DNA from: Achromobacter aloeverae
GTDB taxonomy: Bacteria > Pseudomonadota > Gammaproteobacteria > Burkholderiales > Burkholderiaceae_B
DNA: 64,000 nt
Direction of reading: 5' to 3'
NCBI RefSeq assembly: GCF_004121055.1
Contig: NZ_PYAL01000006.1
Span: 1 to 64,000 of the forward strand
Shown here: piece after piece, positions 52,051 through 60,575 of the stretch
Position numbering within the stretch: position 1 is the stretch's first letter
Layout of the letters: each line of letters starts with the position of its first letter
Program-made: the position numbers and the translations under genes
The notes under the pieces: model-generated
What the model saw: only the letters and a program-made list of their open reading frames with translations
Database searches by the model: none
What the model was told of the DNA's origin: nothing

Positions 52051-53250
52051 ATGAACACACTTCCCCTTTCCCTCGACGCGGTGGAGGCGCTCCGGGCCCG
52101 TACGCCCGGCGCCGAAACGACCGTCCATTTCAACCACGCGGGCGCGTCCTTGCCGTCCGCGGCGACGCTGGAGGCCATACGCAGCCAATTGTGGCGCGAA
52201 GCCACGCTGGGTCCCATGGAGGCCGGCGCCGTCGGCCGCGAACAGGCCGAGCGTGCGCGGCGCCTCGCCGCCCGCCTGCTGAATGCCGATCCCGCCGAGA
52301 TCGCGTTGACCACCGGCAACTCACCCGGCTGGGGTGCGGCGTTCGCCGCGCTGGAACCCCTGCGCGCTGGCGACCGCATCCTGGTCGGTCGGCATGAATG
52401 GGGCGGCAACCTGGCGGCAATGCGGATGGCGGCGAAGCGCGCGGGCGCATCGATAGCAGTCATCCCCTGCGATGAGACCGGCCGCGCCGATCCTGCCGCA
52501 CTGGACGCCATGATGGACGAGCGCGTGCGCCTGGTCGCGCTGACGTGGTTGCCCGCCAACGGCGGCCTGGTCAATCCGGCGGCCGCCATCGGCGCGGTGG
52601 CGCGGCGCCACGGCGTTCCCTATTTCATCGATGCGGCGCAGGCGGTGGGGCAATTGCCGGTCGACGTCGCCGAGCTGGGCTGCGACGTGCTGGTCGGCGC
52701 GGGCCGCAAGGCCTTGCGCGGTCCGCGCGGGACCGGACTGCTTTATGTCCGGCGGGATTTCCTCTCGCGGCTGTCGCCGGCCATCGTCGACACGCGGTCG
52801 GCGCCCCTGGGACCCGACGGCGAGCCCCTGCTGCGTGACGATGCCGCGCGCTTCGAATCGGCGGAAGCCGCGCTGGCGCTGCATTGCGGGCTTGCCAATG
52901 CGCTGGCGGAGGCGCTGGAGACCGGCATCGGGGCGATACGCGCGCGTATCGACGCCATCGCGCGGCGGCTGCGCGAACAGCTCGCGGAGATTCCCGGCGT
53001 CAGCGTGCTGGACCTCGGCGTGGAGCGATCCGGACTGGTCGCGTTCAACCTGGCGGCTCTCGACGCGGGGCAGGTGCAGGCGCGCCTGGCCCAGCGGGGC
53101 ATCGCCATCGTCAGCAACGGCGTGGCTTATACGCCTCTCGACATGGCGGCCCGGGGACTCACGCAGGTCGCGCGGGCATCGGTCAGCTACCTGACGGCCG
53201 ACCACGAGATCGAGCAGTTGCTGGACGGCGTGCGGGCCTTGGCGTCCTAG
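52051..53250 (+). CDS. Class V PLP-dependent aminotransferase/desulfurase-like
   Basis: A 399-residue PLP enzyme of the IscS/EgtE/isopenicillin-N-epimerase group. It shows TVHFNHAGASLPSAATLEAI, the cofactor-binding Asp in YFIDAAQAVGQLPVD and the Schiff-base Lys220 in VGAGRKALRGPRGTG. ATG 52051 is preferred over the in-frame TTG at 52039; neither has a strong Shine-Dalgarno. Its 3' end overlaps the convergent IclR gene by four bases. Substrates in this group include cysteine conjugates and amino sulfoxides; none can be assigned here. It follows RidA on the same strand. Confidence 0.83.
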   Translation: MNTLPLSLDAVEALRARTPGAETTVHFNHAGASLPSAATLEAIRSQLWREATLGPMEAGAVGREQAERARRLAARLLNADPAEIALTTGNSPGWGAAFAALEPLRAGDRILVGRHEWGGNLAAMRMAAKRAGASIAVIPCDETGRADPAALDAMMDERVRLVALTWLPANGGLVNPAAAIGAVARRHGVPYFIDAAQAVGQLPVDVAELGCDVLVGAGRKALRGPRGTGLLYVRRDFLSRLSPAIVDTRSAPLGPDGEPLLRDDAARFESAEAALALHCGLANALAEALETGIGAIRARIDAIARRLREQLAEIPGVSVLDLGVERSGLVAFNLAALDAGQVQARLAQRGIAIVSNGVAYTPLDMAARGLTQVARASVSYLTADHEIEQLLDGVRALAS

Positions 53251-54041
53251 GGCGGCGCGGCGCCCTGCAGCTTTTTCTGTATCAGCCTGGCTTCCTTGTC
53301 CAGGCGTTGGAACAACGTGGGCCAGCGCTCGGCGGGCATGCGGTGGTTGACCGCCGAGATGCTCAAGGCCCCCAACGGCCGGCCGTCCCCCGTACAGACG
53401 GGCACGGCGATGGCCGTGACGCCCAGCGTCACCCAGTTGCCGCACACCGCGTAGCCGCGTTCCCGCGTCTCCCGCAGCAGCATGCGCATGATGTCCAGGC
53501 TCATGCGGTTGTACCGGTCCAGCTTGGGTTCGCTGCTCTGGATGATGGCCTCCGCTTCTTCGTCGGGCAGCCGGTTCAGGATGGCCAGTCCGGCCGCGCC
53601 CACGCCCAGCGGGCGCCGGCTGCCGATGTCCAGCGTGAGGACTCGGATCGGGGACACGCCCTCGCGCCGGTCTATGCATACGGCATCGAAGCCGCTGCGC
53701 AGGGTCAGGTAGCACGTGTCCTGGGTCTCGGCTTGCAGCCGGTCCAGGGTATCGCCGCACACGCCCCGGATGTCGCAATGCTCGGCGGCCGCCAGTCCCA
53801 GCTCGAACGTCAGCGGCCCCAGGCGATAGATCTTGGTGTCCGCGTTCCAGGCGACCATGCCCATGTCGGTCAGGTGCCGCAACAGGCGCAGCACCGTCGG
53901 GTGCGGAAGCCCAGTCAGCTTCGATAGTTCACTAAGTGAAAACCCGCGTCTCATCGGCGCCGATAGCGTTTTCAGGATTTCGATCGATCTTCTCAGGGAT
54001 TGGGCAGTATCCCTGGGCGCGGGAGCGGGGTTGGATTGCAT
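53247..54041 (-). CDS. IclR-family transcriptional regulator
   Basis: A 264-residue regulator: helix-turn-helix (RRSIEILKTLSAPMRRGFSL, LPHPTVLRLLRHLTDMGMV) and IclR effector domain (CYLTLRSGFDAVCIDRREGV, GVGAAGLAILNRLPDEEAEA). It is divergent from a DapA-like gene and Bug receptor, its probable targets. TTTACTAAGTGAA begins two bases upstream of its start codon and a perfect version lies inside the gene, indicating autoregulation. Confidence 0.86.
   Translation of the reverse strand: MQSNPAPAPRDTAQSLRRSIEILKTLSAPMRRGFSLSELSKLTGLPHPTVLRLLRHLTDMGMVAWNADTKIYRLGPLTFELGLAAAEHCDIRGVCGDTLDRLQAETQDTCYLTLRSGFDAVCIDRREGVSPIRVLTLDIGSRRPLGVGAAGLAILNRLPDEEAEAIIQSSEPKLDRYNRMSLDIMRMLLRETRERGYAVCGNWVTLGVTAIAVPVCTGDGRPLGALSISAVNHRMPAERWPTLFQRLDKEARLIQKKLQGAAPP
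53928..53940. promoter_or_regulatory. Perfect TTCACT-A-AGTGAA dyad inside the IclR gene
   Basis: The 13-bp perfect palindrome lies about 100 bp inside the IclR coding sequence (codons 34-38). A 12-of-13 match lies at 54043-54055. Two related sites 115 bp apart (about 11 turns) could support looping by IclR tetramers. Confidence 0.5.
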
Positions 54042-54042
54042 G

Positions 54043-54055
54043 TTTACTAAGTGAA
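54043..54055. promoter_or_regulatory. TTTACT-A-AGTGAA probable IclR operator
   Basis: This near-palindrome is directly upstream of the IclR start codon, overlapping its ribosome-binding site, and 83-95 bp before the DapA-like start. It matches the dyad at 53928 in 12 of 13 positions. Binding here would repress the IclR gene and could affect the divergent operon. Confidence 0.6.
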
Positions 54056-54137
54056 CAATTTAATTGAGGCGGGGAAGTGATTTTCCTAAAGTTCGCATGC
54101 ACTTTGTACATTGATTTGGACATTCAGGAAGCCACTC

Positions 54138-55082
54138 ATGACCGCGAAATTCCCCAATTACATGCCGGCTGGCGTCATTCCCGCAGCCTTGATGCCGTTC
54201 AACGAAGACCTCTCCATCGACGAGCAGGCGTTGCGCTCGCACATCCGCGACCTGGCGTCGGTACGCGGCATATCCGCGTTGTGCGTGAACGGCGTGTCGC
54301 AGGAGATCCCCGGCCTGACGATGGATGAGCAGCGCCGCGCCCTGGACATCATGGCCGACGAAGTGGGCGACCGGGTGCCCTTGATGCATGGCGTGTACGC
54401 GCATGGTCCCCTGGATGCGGCGCGGATCGCCAGGCAGGCCGAGGCGGGAGGCGCGTCGTGCCTGCTGGTGTTTCCGCCGGCGGTCTTTGCCCGCGGCGCG
54501 GCGATGCTGCCGGAGATGGCGCTGGGCCACTACCGGTCCATCGCCGAAGCGACGGACTTGCCGCTGATCGTATTCCAGTACGAAACGTCGACCGGCATGG
54601 CGATTCCGCTGGATACGCTGCTCAAGCTGTCCGAGGAGGTCCCGTCCGTGAAGGCCATCAAGGACCGCAGCAACAATCCCATCGAGCACGAGCGTAATAT
54701 CCGCACCCTGCAGAACCTGCCGCGGCCGGTGAATGTGCTGACGACCCATAGCGCCTGGCTCATGCCGTCGCTGGTGCTGGGCTGCAACGGCATCCTGTCC
54801 GGTTCCGGCAGCGTGCACGCGGACCTGCACGTCGCCCTTTGGGAAGCCGTGCAGGCCAACGACCTGGCGACGGCGCGCGCCATCAACGACAAGATCTATC
54901 CGATGTCGAGCTGCTTCTACAGTGCGCCCACTCTGGATATGCATACGCGGATGAAGGAAGCCCTGGTCATGCTGGGACGCCTTCCCAGCGGCCGCGTGCG
55001 CCTGCCCTGGGTGGACCTGAGCGACACCGAGCGCGCGCGCGTGCGGGCCGCGCTGGTGCAGGCGGGCAAGCTGGCGGCCTGA
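54138..55082 (+). CDS. DapA-like aldolase/hydratase lacking the canonical Tyr
   Basis: A 314-residue member of the dihydrodipicolinate synthase superfamily. The Schiff-base Lys is in VKAIKDRSNNPIEH; the usual catalytic Tyr position reads IVFQYETSTGM, with Phe aligned to Tyr. It also has the pyruvate-binding region ALCVNGVSQEIPGLTMDEQR in place of GTTGE. AGGAAG precedes ATG 54138. It is followed 150 bp later by a Bug receptor and preceded by a divergent IclR regulator. A lyase or hydratase for a keto or hydroxy acid is likely; the true lysine-pathway DapA should be elsewhere. Confidence 0.84.
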   Translation: MTAKFPNYMPAGVIPAALMPFNEDLSIDEQALRSHIRDLASVRGISALCVNGVSQEIPGLTMDEQRRALDIMADEVGDRVPLMHGVYAHGPLDAARIARQAEAGGASCLLVFPPAVFARGAAMLPEMALGHYRSIAEATDLPLIVFQYETSTGMAIPLDTLLKLSEEVPSVKAIKDRSNNPIEHERNIRTLQNLPRPVNVLTTHSAWLMPSLVLGCNGILSGSGSVHADLHVALWEAVQANDLATARAINDKIYPMSSCFYSAPTLDMHTRMKEALVMLGRLPSGRVRLPWVDLSDTERARVRAALVQAGKLAA

Positions 55083-55232
55083 CGGGTGGATAGCCGGGCG
55101 GCTTGATGGGGCGCCGGCGGTCGGAGACCGCGGCTTCCAGGTCTTGCTGGCCCACGGGCCGGCAAGACCTGGCACTGCCTATGCCAAACGCGGGCAGGGG
55201 ACCGGCGACCAAAACAAAAAAAGGAGGAGAGA

Positions 55233-56207
55233 TTGAACGTCATACTGAAAGGCCTGATAACGGCCGCGTTGGCGCTGGGCAGCGCCTTGGCATCTGCCGG
55301 ACCCGCCGAGACGTTTCCGCAGCGTCCGGTCACCATCGTGGTTCCGTTCACGCCAGGCGGCGCCGTGGACATCGTGGCGCGGGCCGTGGCTGCCGGCCTG
55401 GGCGAGAAATGGTCGCAGTCCGTGGTGGTGGAGAACAAGCCGGGCGGGGGCGGCGCCATCGGGATCCAGTACGTGACGCGGGCGAAGGCGGACGGCTATA
55501 CGCTGCTGCTGGGCTCGGTCGGGCCGGTTACGGTGAATCCCAGTCTTGGCCCCGTCGGCTATGACGTGGCGAAGGACCTGGCGCCCATCGTGCTGCTCGC
55601 GAAGACGCCCGCGGTGCTGGTGACGCTGCCCTCCACCCCTGTGCATGATGGCGCCCAGTTCGTGAAGTGGGCCAAGTCCAAGCCGTCCGGCTTGAACTAT
55701 GGATCGGCGGGCACGGGAAATATCACGCATCTGGTCAGCGAGTATTTCCTGAGCAGCGCCGGCCTTACGGCCAACCACATCCCGTACAAGGGAAGCGCCC
55801 CGGCCATCACCGACATGCTGGGCGGCCGGCTCGACTTCATGTTCGATGTGGTGCCGACGGCGCAGCCCCTCATCAAGTCTGGCAAGTACCGGGCGCTTGC
55901 CGTCACCACGATCAAGCGTTCCGACGTGCTGCCCGACGTGCCGACGCTGGACGAGCTGGGATACAAGGGCTTCGACGTCAGCTCGTGGTTCTCCTTGATG
56001 GCGCCGGCGGGCACGCCCGCGAACGTCATCGCCCAGATCAACGCGGCGGTCAACGACGTGCTGCGGTCGAACGCGGCGCGCGAAAGACTCAGCGCCATCG
56101 GGGCCTACAGCGCGGGCGGCACGCCGGAACAACTGGGGCAGTTCGTGGCATCCGAGACCCAGCGCTGGAGCAAGCTGATCGAGGATCGCGGAATCCACGC
56201 GAACTAG
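55233..56207 (+). CDS. Bug (TctC) periplasmic solute receptor, TTG start
   Basis: A 324-residue secreted receptor with a signal peptide to about residue 25 (ending SAGPAETFP), then RPVTIVVPFTPGGAVDIVAR and the loop ENKPGGGGAIGIQYVTRAKA. The start is a TTG at 55233 after an almost perfect AAGGAGGAGA Shine-Dalgarno. It is the second gene of an operon with the DapA-like enzyme and is followed by a hairpin that probably ends it. Ligand unknown, presumably the DapA-like substrate. Confidence 0.88.
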   Translation: MNVILKGLITAALALGSALASAGPAETFPQRPVTIVVPFTPGGAVDIVARAVAAGLGEKWSQSVVVENKPGGGGAIGIQYVTRAKADGYTLLLGSVGPVTVNPSLGPVGYDVAKDLAPIVLLAKTPAVLVTLPSTPVHDGAQFVKWAKSKPSGLNYGSAGTGNITHLVSEYFLSSAGLTANHIPYKGSAPAITDMLGGRLDFMFDVVPTAQPLIKSGKYRALAVTTIKRSDVLPDVPTLDELGYKGFDVSSWFSLMAPAGTPANVIAQINAAVNDVLRSNAARERLSAIGAYSAGGTPEQLGQFVASETQRWSKLIEDRGIHAN

Positions 56208-56253
56208 GAAAGGTCCGGGGAACGACCCTTCCTCCGCAAATATCTCTACGGCA

Positions 56254-56286
56254 AGGCCGCGGTTCGATAGAACGAATCCGCGGCCT
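56254..56286 (+). terminator. Probable terminator of the DapA-like/Bug operon
   Basis: AGGCCGCGGTTCG pairs with CGAATCCGCGGCCT, leaving one bulged base and a short loop, then CTCTTGCT. The stem is long and strong but the T-run is poor, so it may be an attenuated or bidirectional end. It lies 47 bp past the Bug stop and marks the change to an AT-rich region. Confidence 0.6.
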
Positions 56287-56412
56287 CTTGCTGTCCATTC
56301 CCGACAAATCTCCCTGCTGACGCCGGCTCGTCTTCCCTGCCGCGTCGCCTGGTCTTCCCTCGCGTCGCAATAGAGAAATTGTGAGCGGAAATAACCAGCG
56401 CAGATTAAATCC

Positions 56413-56555
56413 GGATGGTATCCAGACCGATTTCTTTTTGGTCTTGGATGGTATCCGCGTGCATCGTTTTAATGGCTCGGATGGTATCCGGCATTAATTA
56501 TTTAATAACACGGATGGTATCCACTCGCGCGTTTTCAATAGCCCGGATGGTATCT
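56413..56555. repeat. Five 11-bp dyads at an exact 33-bp pitch upstream of the autotransporter
   Basis: GGATGGTATCC (last copy ends T) begins at 56413, 56446, 56479, 56512 and 56545. Spacing is 33 bp every time. Each core is a dyad, GGAT-GGT-ATCC. The 22-base spacers differ in sequence but all carry an A/T-rich centre. A TATACA -10-like sequence lies downstream at 56589-56594. The array is probably a cooperative regulator-binding region for the autotransporter gene at 56715. The remaining AT-rich stretch 56595-56714 holds no gene. Confidence 0.9.
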
Positions 56556-56714
56556 CGCTATTAATGCTTGGTATTGCAAAAAAATAGGTATACATTGCGC
56601 TCTTTTTTCCGCCAGCTCTTCAATTTGTTCAAGCTTTCCAGTTACTTAATAAAGCTTTTCAGGCGATTCAGTAACTTTCTCAGTATCTATTTATTAATTC
56701 AGGGAGGATGAGAG

Positions 56715-59700
56715 TTGTTGATATACGGCAAGCAGAAATGGTTGAAAGCGACACTGGCCTTGAGCGCGACCTATTGCGGCGGTGTCATGGCCGCGGACCT
56801 GACCGTTACGGCGGGCAATACGCAAGTCTTCGATAATTCGGCCAGTTTTCCGGGCGGTGTCGATGTCGGCGGGGGCACCTTGGTGGTCGGCGGCAACGGC
56901 GGCGGGTCAGGGGTGGCCATCACCGGGAACGTCTCCGCGACCTCGAACGGCGTCATCGCGGGTTTCGGCTCGATCAATGGTGATCTGAATGTGGCCGGCA
57001 ACGCGCATGTCGCGCCTGGCTATTCCGTCGGTACACCGACCGGCGTTTCGAACGGCAACCTCGTCGTCACCGGCAACCTGTCGATGAACAATGCCGTGTT
57101 CGACTTCGAGACGGGTTATGCCGGGCTGCCCATCACGCAACCGGGCACCGGCGACAACATCACCGTGGGCGGCAATGTCGCCCTCAACAACACGACGCTG
57201 AACGTGTCGGTGAATACCTTGGGCGTCAATGGCGGCTACTACCGCATCCTGTCCTACGGCGGCACCTTGAGCGGCAGCGGCCTGACCCTGGGTTCGGTCA
57301 CCGGCGATTCCTTGCCCGGGGCTACCATCCAGACGCTGACCGGGGACAAGCAGATCAACCTGATCCTGGGACCGAGCACCACCAACCTGTGGAACGGCGA
57401 CGGTGCGGCATCCGCCACCCGGTCGGGCGGCGGCAACGGCACGTGGACCGCCACCGGCACCAACTGGAACAGTCCAACCAATGCCACGGGTGCTTTGCCT
57501 GACGGCGGATATGCCATCTTCACCGGTGCGACTGGTACGGTGACCGTCGATGGCGGCGCCGGCGCCGTGCGGGTTTCCGGCATCCAGTTCGCCAGCGACC
57601 GCTATCGTGTGCAGGGCGACCCCATTACGTTGGTTGCCAACGGCGGCAACCAGCCGGCCCTTGTCGTCGGCGACGGCACCTATGCCTCGGCCCAGTACGT
57701 CGACACCATCGCCAACCCGTTGCAAGGCACCAGCGGCTTCGTCAAGACCGGGCCCGGCTCGCTGATCCTGACCGCCGACAGCAGCGGCCTGAGCGGCCCC
57801 ATCCTGATCGCCGACGGCGCCCTGGAAATCGATGGCAAGCTGAACGGCCCCATGGATATCGGCCGCGAGGTCGTGCTGGCGGGCGTGGGCCAGGTGGGAA
57901 CCACCAATCTCTATCCCACCGCCGTGATTTCTCCCGGCAACGATGCTTCCCCCATCGGTACGCTCACTGTCAATGGCAACCTGACCTTCGGCCAGGACAC
58001 GATCTATCGGGTGCATGCCGATCCGGCTAGCGGCGCGAGCGACCTCATCCACGTCACCGGCGTTGCCACGCTCGACGGCACCGTGGCGCACGTGGGACCC
58101 GACGGCAATTACGCGCCGAGCAGGACCTATACCATCCTGACGGCGGATGGCGGCATACAGGGCCGGTTCACCGGAGCATCGTCGGCCTATGCCTTCCTGA
58201 CTCCCACGCTCAGCTACGACACGAAGAATGCATTCATGACGCTGGCGCGCAACGACGTGCCGATCGGCAGCGTGGGCAACACCGGCAACGAGAGCAGCGT
58301 GGGCGGGGCGTTGAATAACGAAGCGCCGCCTTCGTCGGGTAGCGGGGCGTCTTCGTCCGGAAGTGGGTCCGCATCGGGTGCGGCGGGGAGCGGCTCTTCG
58401 TCGGCGGGTAGCGGTGGCGGATCGTCGTCGGGTACGAGTGGAAGTGCGGCGCCGTCGGGTGCCACTGCCAGCGGGTCGTCAACGGCGACGGCAGGCAATG
58501 GGGCAACGTCTTCCTCGACCGGCAATGCGGCCACGTCGACCGCGAGCTCGGCCGGCAATGCCACTGCCAATGGCGACGGCAACGGCAACGGATCATCGTC
58601 CGCCGCGAACGGAGCCGGATCGTCCCCGGCCACGATCGCGGATGGATTGCCGTCGGGGGCGAGCGTCGCCGCATCGAACCGTGTCACCGGCGCCAGCCAG
58701 GTGGCGGCGTCGGTGCTTACCATGACGCCGGGCGAAGCGCGCGCGGCCTTGAAGCTGCTTTCCGGCGAAGCGTACGCGAGCACGCCCAGCGTGTTGCAGA
58801 ACCTGGGCGACACCGTGCGCACGCTGCCGCTGGCGCACTTGCGCGGCAACCTCGACGAACCGGCGATTGCCGGACGGCCCACTGCCCGGATGGGGCCGTC
58901 GTCGCGCGACGCCATGCCGCAAAGCGGCGCCTATCCGGTCTGGGCGCAAGTGTTCGGCAACTGGAGTTCGTTCTCCGGTGACGGCAATGCATCCAGGGTC
59001 AGCCAATCGGACGGCGGGATCTTCGTCGGCGGTGACGGCGCGGTGGGCCGTGACTGGCGTGTGGGTGGCGCGCTCGGCTACATCGGCAGCCATAGCTCCA
59101 TCGCAGATGTATCGTCGCGCACCAATGTCGACAGCTATACGGCGACGCTGTTCGGCGGACGGAATTTCTACGTCGGCCCTGGCCACTTCCGCTTCATGGC
59201 GGGCGCGGCCTACACGTGGCACGACATCGACACCAAGCGCAATGTGGCGGTCGGTAGCCTGAACCAGCAGTTGAAGTCCTCCTACCACGCTTCTTCGACG
59301 CAGGTGTTCACGGAGCTGGGCTACAACGTGCCGGTGGGCGATGCCTACTCCATCGAGCCGTTCGCGGGAGTGGCGTGGAACCAGCTGCGCACGCGCGACT
59401 TCGACGAGTCGGGCGGCACGGCCGCCTTGCACGGAACGGGCGCCACCAACGACGTGACCAGCACGACGCTGGGCTTGCGCGGCGCATGGCAGTTCGGTGC
59501 CGATCGCACGCCGGGCCGCCTGACGGCGTCGCTGGGCTGGCGCCACGCGATGGGCGACGTGAAGCCCACGCAGGAACTGGCGTTCGATGGCGGCAGCACG
59601 TTCTCGGTGACGGGCGTTCCCATCGCCCGCGACGCCGCCGTGCTGGGGCTGGGCGCGGAGATGGCGGTCACCCGCAACACGACGGTAGGCGTCTCCTACG

Positions 59701-59765
59701 ACGCGCAGTTCGGCGGCGGCAACCGGCAGCAGTCGGGCCTGCTGAGGCTGGCCATGCGGTTCTAG
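56715..59765 (+). CDS. Type Va autotransporter
   Basis: A 1016-residue secreted protein. The signal peptide is about residues 1-26 (LKATLALSATYCGGVMAAD). The passenger (27 to about 535) shows beta-helix features: Gly/Asn/Val-rich turns such as GGGTLVVGGNGGGSG and GFVKTGPGSLILTADSSG. Residues 538-640 are a low-complexity Ser/Gly/Ala/Asn linker. The C-terminal 280 residues form the beta-barrel (YPVWAQVFGNWSSFSGDG, VSYDAQFGG) ending in Phe. AGGGAGG sits seven bases before the TTG start at 56715. The product probably mediates adhesion; a target is unknown. Upstream are the 33-bp-pitch dyads. Confidence 0.9.
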   Translation: MLIYGKQKWLKATLALSATYCGGVMAADLTVTAGNTQVFDNSASFPGGVDVGGGTLVVGGNGGGSGVAITGNVSATSNGVIAGFGSINGDLNVAGNAHVAPGYSVGTPTGVSNGNLVVTGNLSMNNAVFDFETGYAGLPITQPGTGDNITVGGNVALNNTTLNVSVNTLGVNGGYYRILSYGGTLSGSGLTLGSVTGDSLPGATIQTLTGDKQINLILGPSTTNLWNGDGAASATRSGGGNGTWTATGTNWNSPTNATGALPDGGYAIFTGATGTVTVDGGAGAVRVSGIQFASDRYRVQGDPITLVANGGNQPALVVGDGTYASAQYVDTIANPLQGTSGFVKTGPGSLILTADSSGLSGPILIADGALEIDGKLNGPMDIGREVVLAGVGQVGTTNLYPTAVISPGNDASPIGTLTVNGNLTFGQDTIYRVHADPASGASDLIHVTGVATLDGTVAHVGPDGNYAPSRTYTILTADGGIQGRFTGASSAYAFLTPTLSYDTKNAFMTLARNDVPIGSVGNTGNESSVGGALNNEAPPSSGSGASSSGSGSASGAAGSGSSSAGSGGGSSSGTSGSAAPSGATASGSSTATAGNGATSSSTGNAATSTASSAGNATANGDGNGNGSSSAANGAGSSPATIADGLPSGASVAASNRVTGASQVAASVLTMTPGEARAALKLLSGEAYASTPSVLQNLGDTVRTLPLAHLRGNLDEPAIAGRPTARMGPSSRDAMPQSGAYPVWAQVFGNWSSFSGDGNASRVSQSDGGIFVGGDGAVGRDWRVGGALGYIGSHSSIADVSSRTNVDSYTATLFGGRNFYVGPGHFRFMAGAAYTWHDIDTKRNVAVGSLNQQLKSSYHASSTQVFTELGYNVPVGDAYSIEPFAGVAWNQLRTRDFDESGGTAALHGTGATNDVTSTTLGLRGAWQFGADRTPGRLTASLGWRHAMGDVKPTQELAFDGGSTFSVTGVPIARDAAVLGLGAEMAVTRNTTVGVSYDAQFGGGNRQQSGLLRLAMRF

Positions 59766-59856
59766 TAGCGGATGGCAGATTCCCCGGGCATCGTGGCGTG
59801 GTTGCGTTGCCTGGGGTGGCGGGGGCGGCCAAGCCGTCGCCCGCAAGGTGGCCCGC

Positions 59857-60204
59857 TTAAAGGGCGCGGCCGTCGAAATGCTTGACCGGGAGGGCGTCCA
59901 GGTCGATCCCTTCAATGCAGCGCAGGTTGATCGCCACCATGGCCTGCCCCGACGGCGCCGTGCCTTCCGCATAGGGATGCATGCCGCAGGCCGGGCAAAA
60001 CCGGTGCTTGATCAGATGCTTGTTGAACAGATAAGTGCTCATGTCCGATTCCGGCGTCAGCAGGCGCATGGCCTCAGGCTGCACGAACCACATCAGCGCG
60101 CCCTTGCGCTGGCAGATCGAGCAATTGCAGGACATGGCCTGGCCGATCTCGCCCTCGGCTTCAAACCGGATCCGGCCGCAATGGCAGCTTCCTTCATATT
60201 TCAT
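59857..60204 (-). CDS. GFA-family (DUF636) zinc protein
   Basis: A 115-residue protein of the glutathione-dependent formaldehyde-activating enzyme fold. Zinc ligands are in SCHCGRIRFEAEG, SCNCSICQRKG and FCPACGMHPYAEG. ATG 60204 is the usual start, with AAGGA upstream; an in-frame ATG at 60213 adds three residues. The family rarely performs the formaldehyde reaction its name suggests, so the function is left open. It is at the start of the accessory tail of the window. Confidence 0.85.
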   Translation of the reverse strand: MKYEGSCHCGRIRFEAEGEIGQAMSCNCSICQRKGALMWFVQPEAMRLLTPESDMSTYLFNKHLIKHRFCPACGMHPYAEGTAPSGQAMVAINLRCIEGIDLDALPVKHFDGRAL

Positions 60205-60575
60205 GGCAAACATCCTTGATTGAGAATCCGTCGCCGCGATCATGCCGCAATCGCCATTCGCTGTCATCAGCCCAACATGCCTGGTGCGGAAATTCTTTAA
60301 CTCCACTCCGAGGCGCTGGTCAATCTGCATAACCTTTGGAGGCATGGCAGTAGCGCTTACGGCCAGTCGAGGCTGATACGACGCTCAGGGTGCTCCAAGC
60401 GATGGAGTCGATGCGTCCGGCCGGAGACTGCTTTCGGCTTTGTCGAAAGACCGCTTTGGGTCGGGGCGAAGGAGCCGTACCAACCCAAAGCGCACCTGGC
60501 CGACGTGTCAAGATTCTGCTGGCTCCGCTTTCATGATCAGAGATTCGTCTGTTGTGGACTTCGAGAGCGCGGCCG
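60205..60575. other. Gene-poor spacer with two perfect hairpins
   Basis: No convincing gene is seen in these 371 bp. CTTTCG-N7-CGAAAG (60431-60449) and CGCTTTGGGT-N21-ACCCAAAGCG (60452-60492) lie side by side and could form a structured RNA or be the remnant of a dispersed intergenic repeat. Short open frames here have no recognisable family. Confidence 0.4.

Noticed and set aside
56413-56555. The array read as a small CRISPR
   Set aside because: Repeats of 11 bp and spacers of 22 bp are far below CRISPR sizes, and no cas gene is near; a regulator-binding array fits better.
56413-56555. The array read as replication-origin iterons
   Set aside because: No Rep, ParA or ParB gene is nearby, and the array sits directly before a protein gene.
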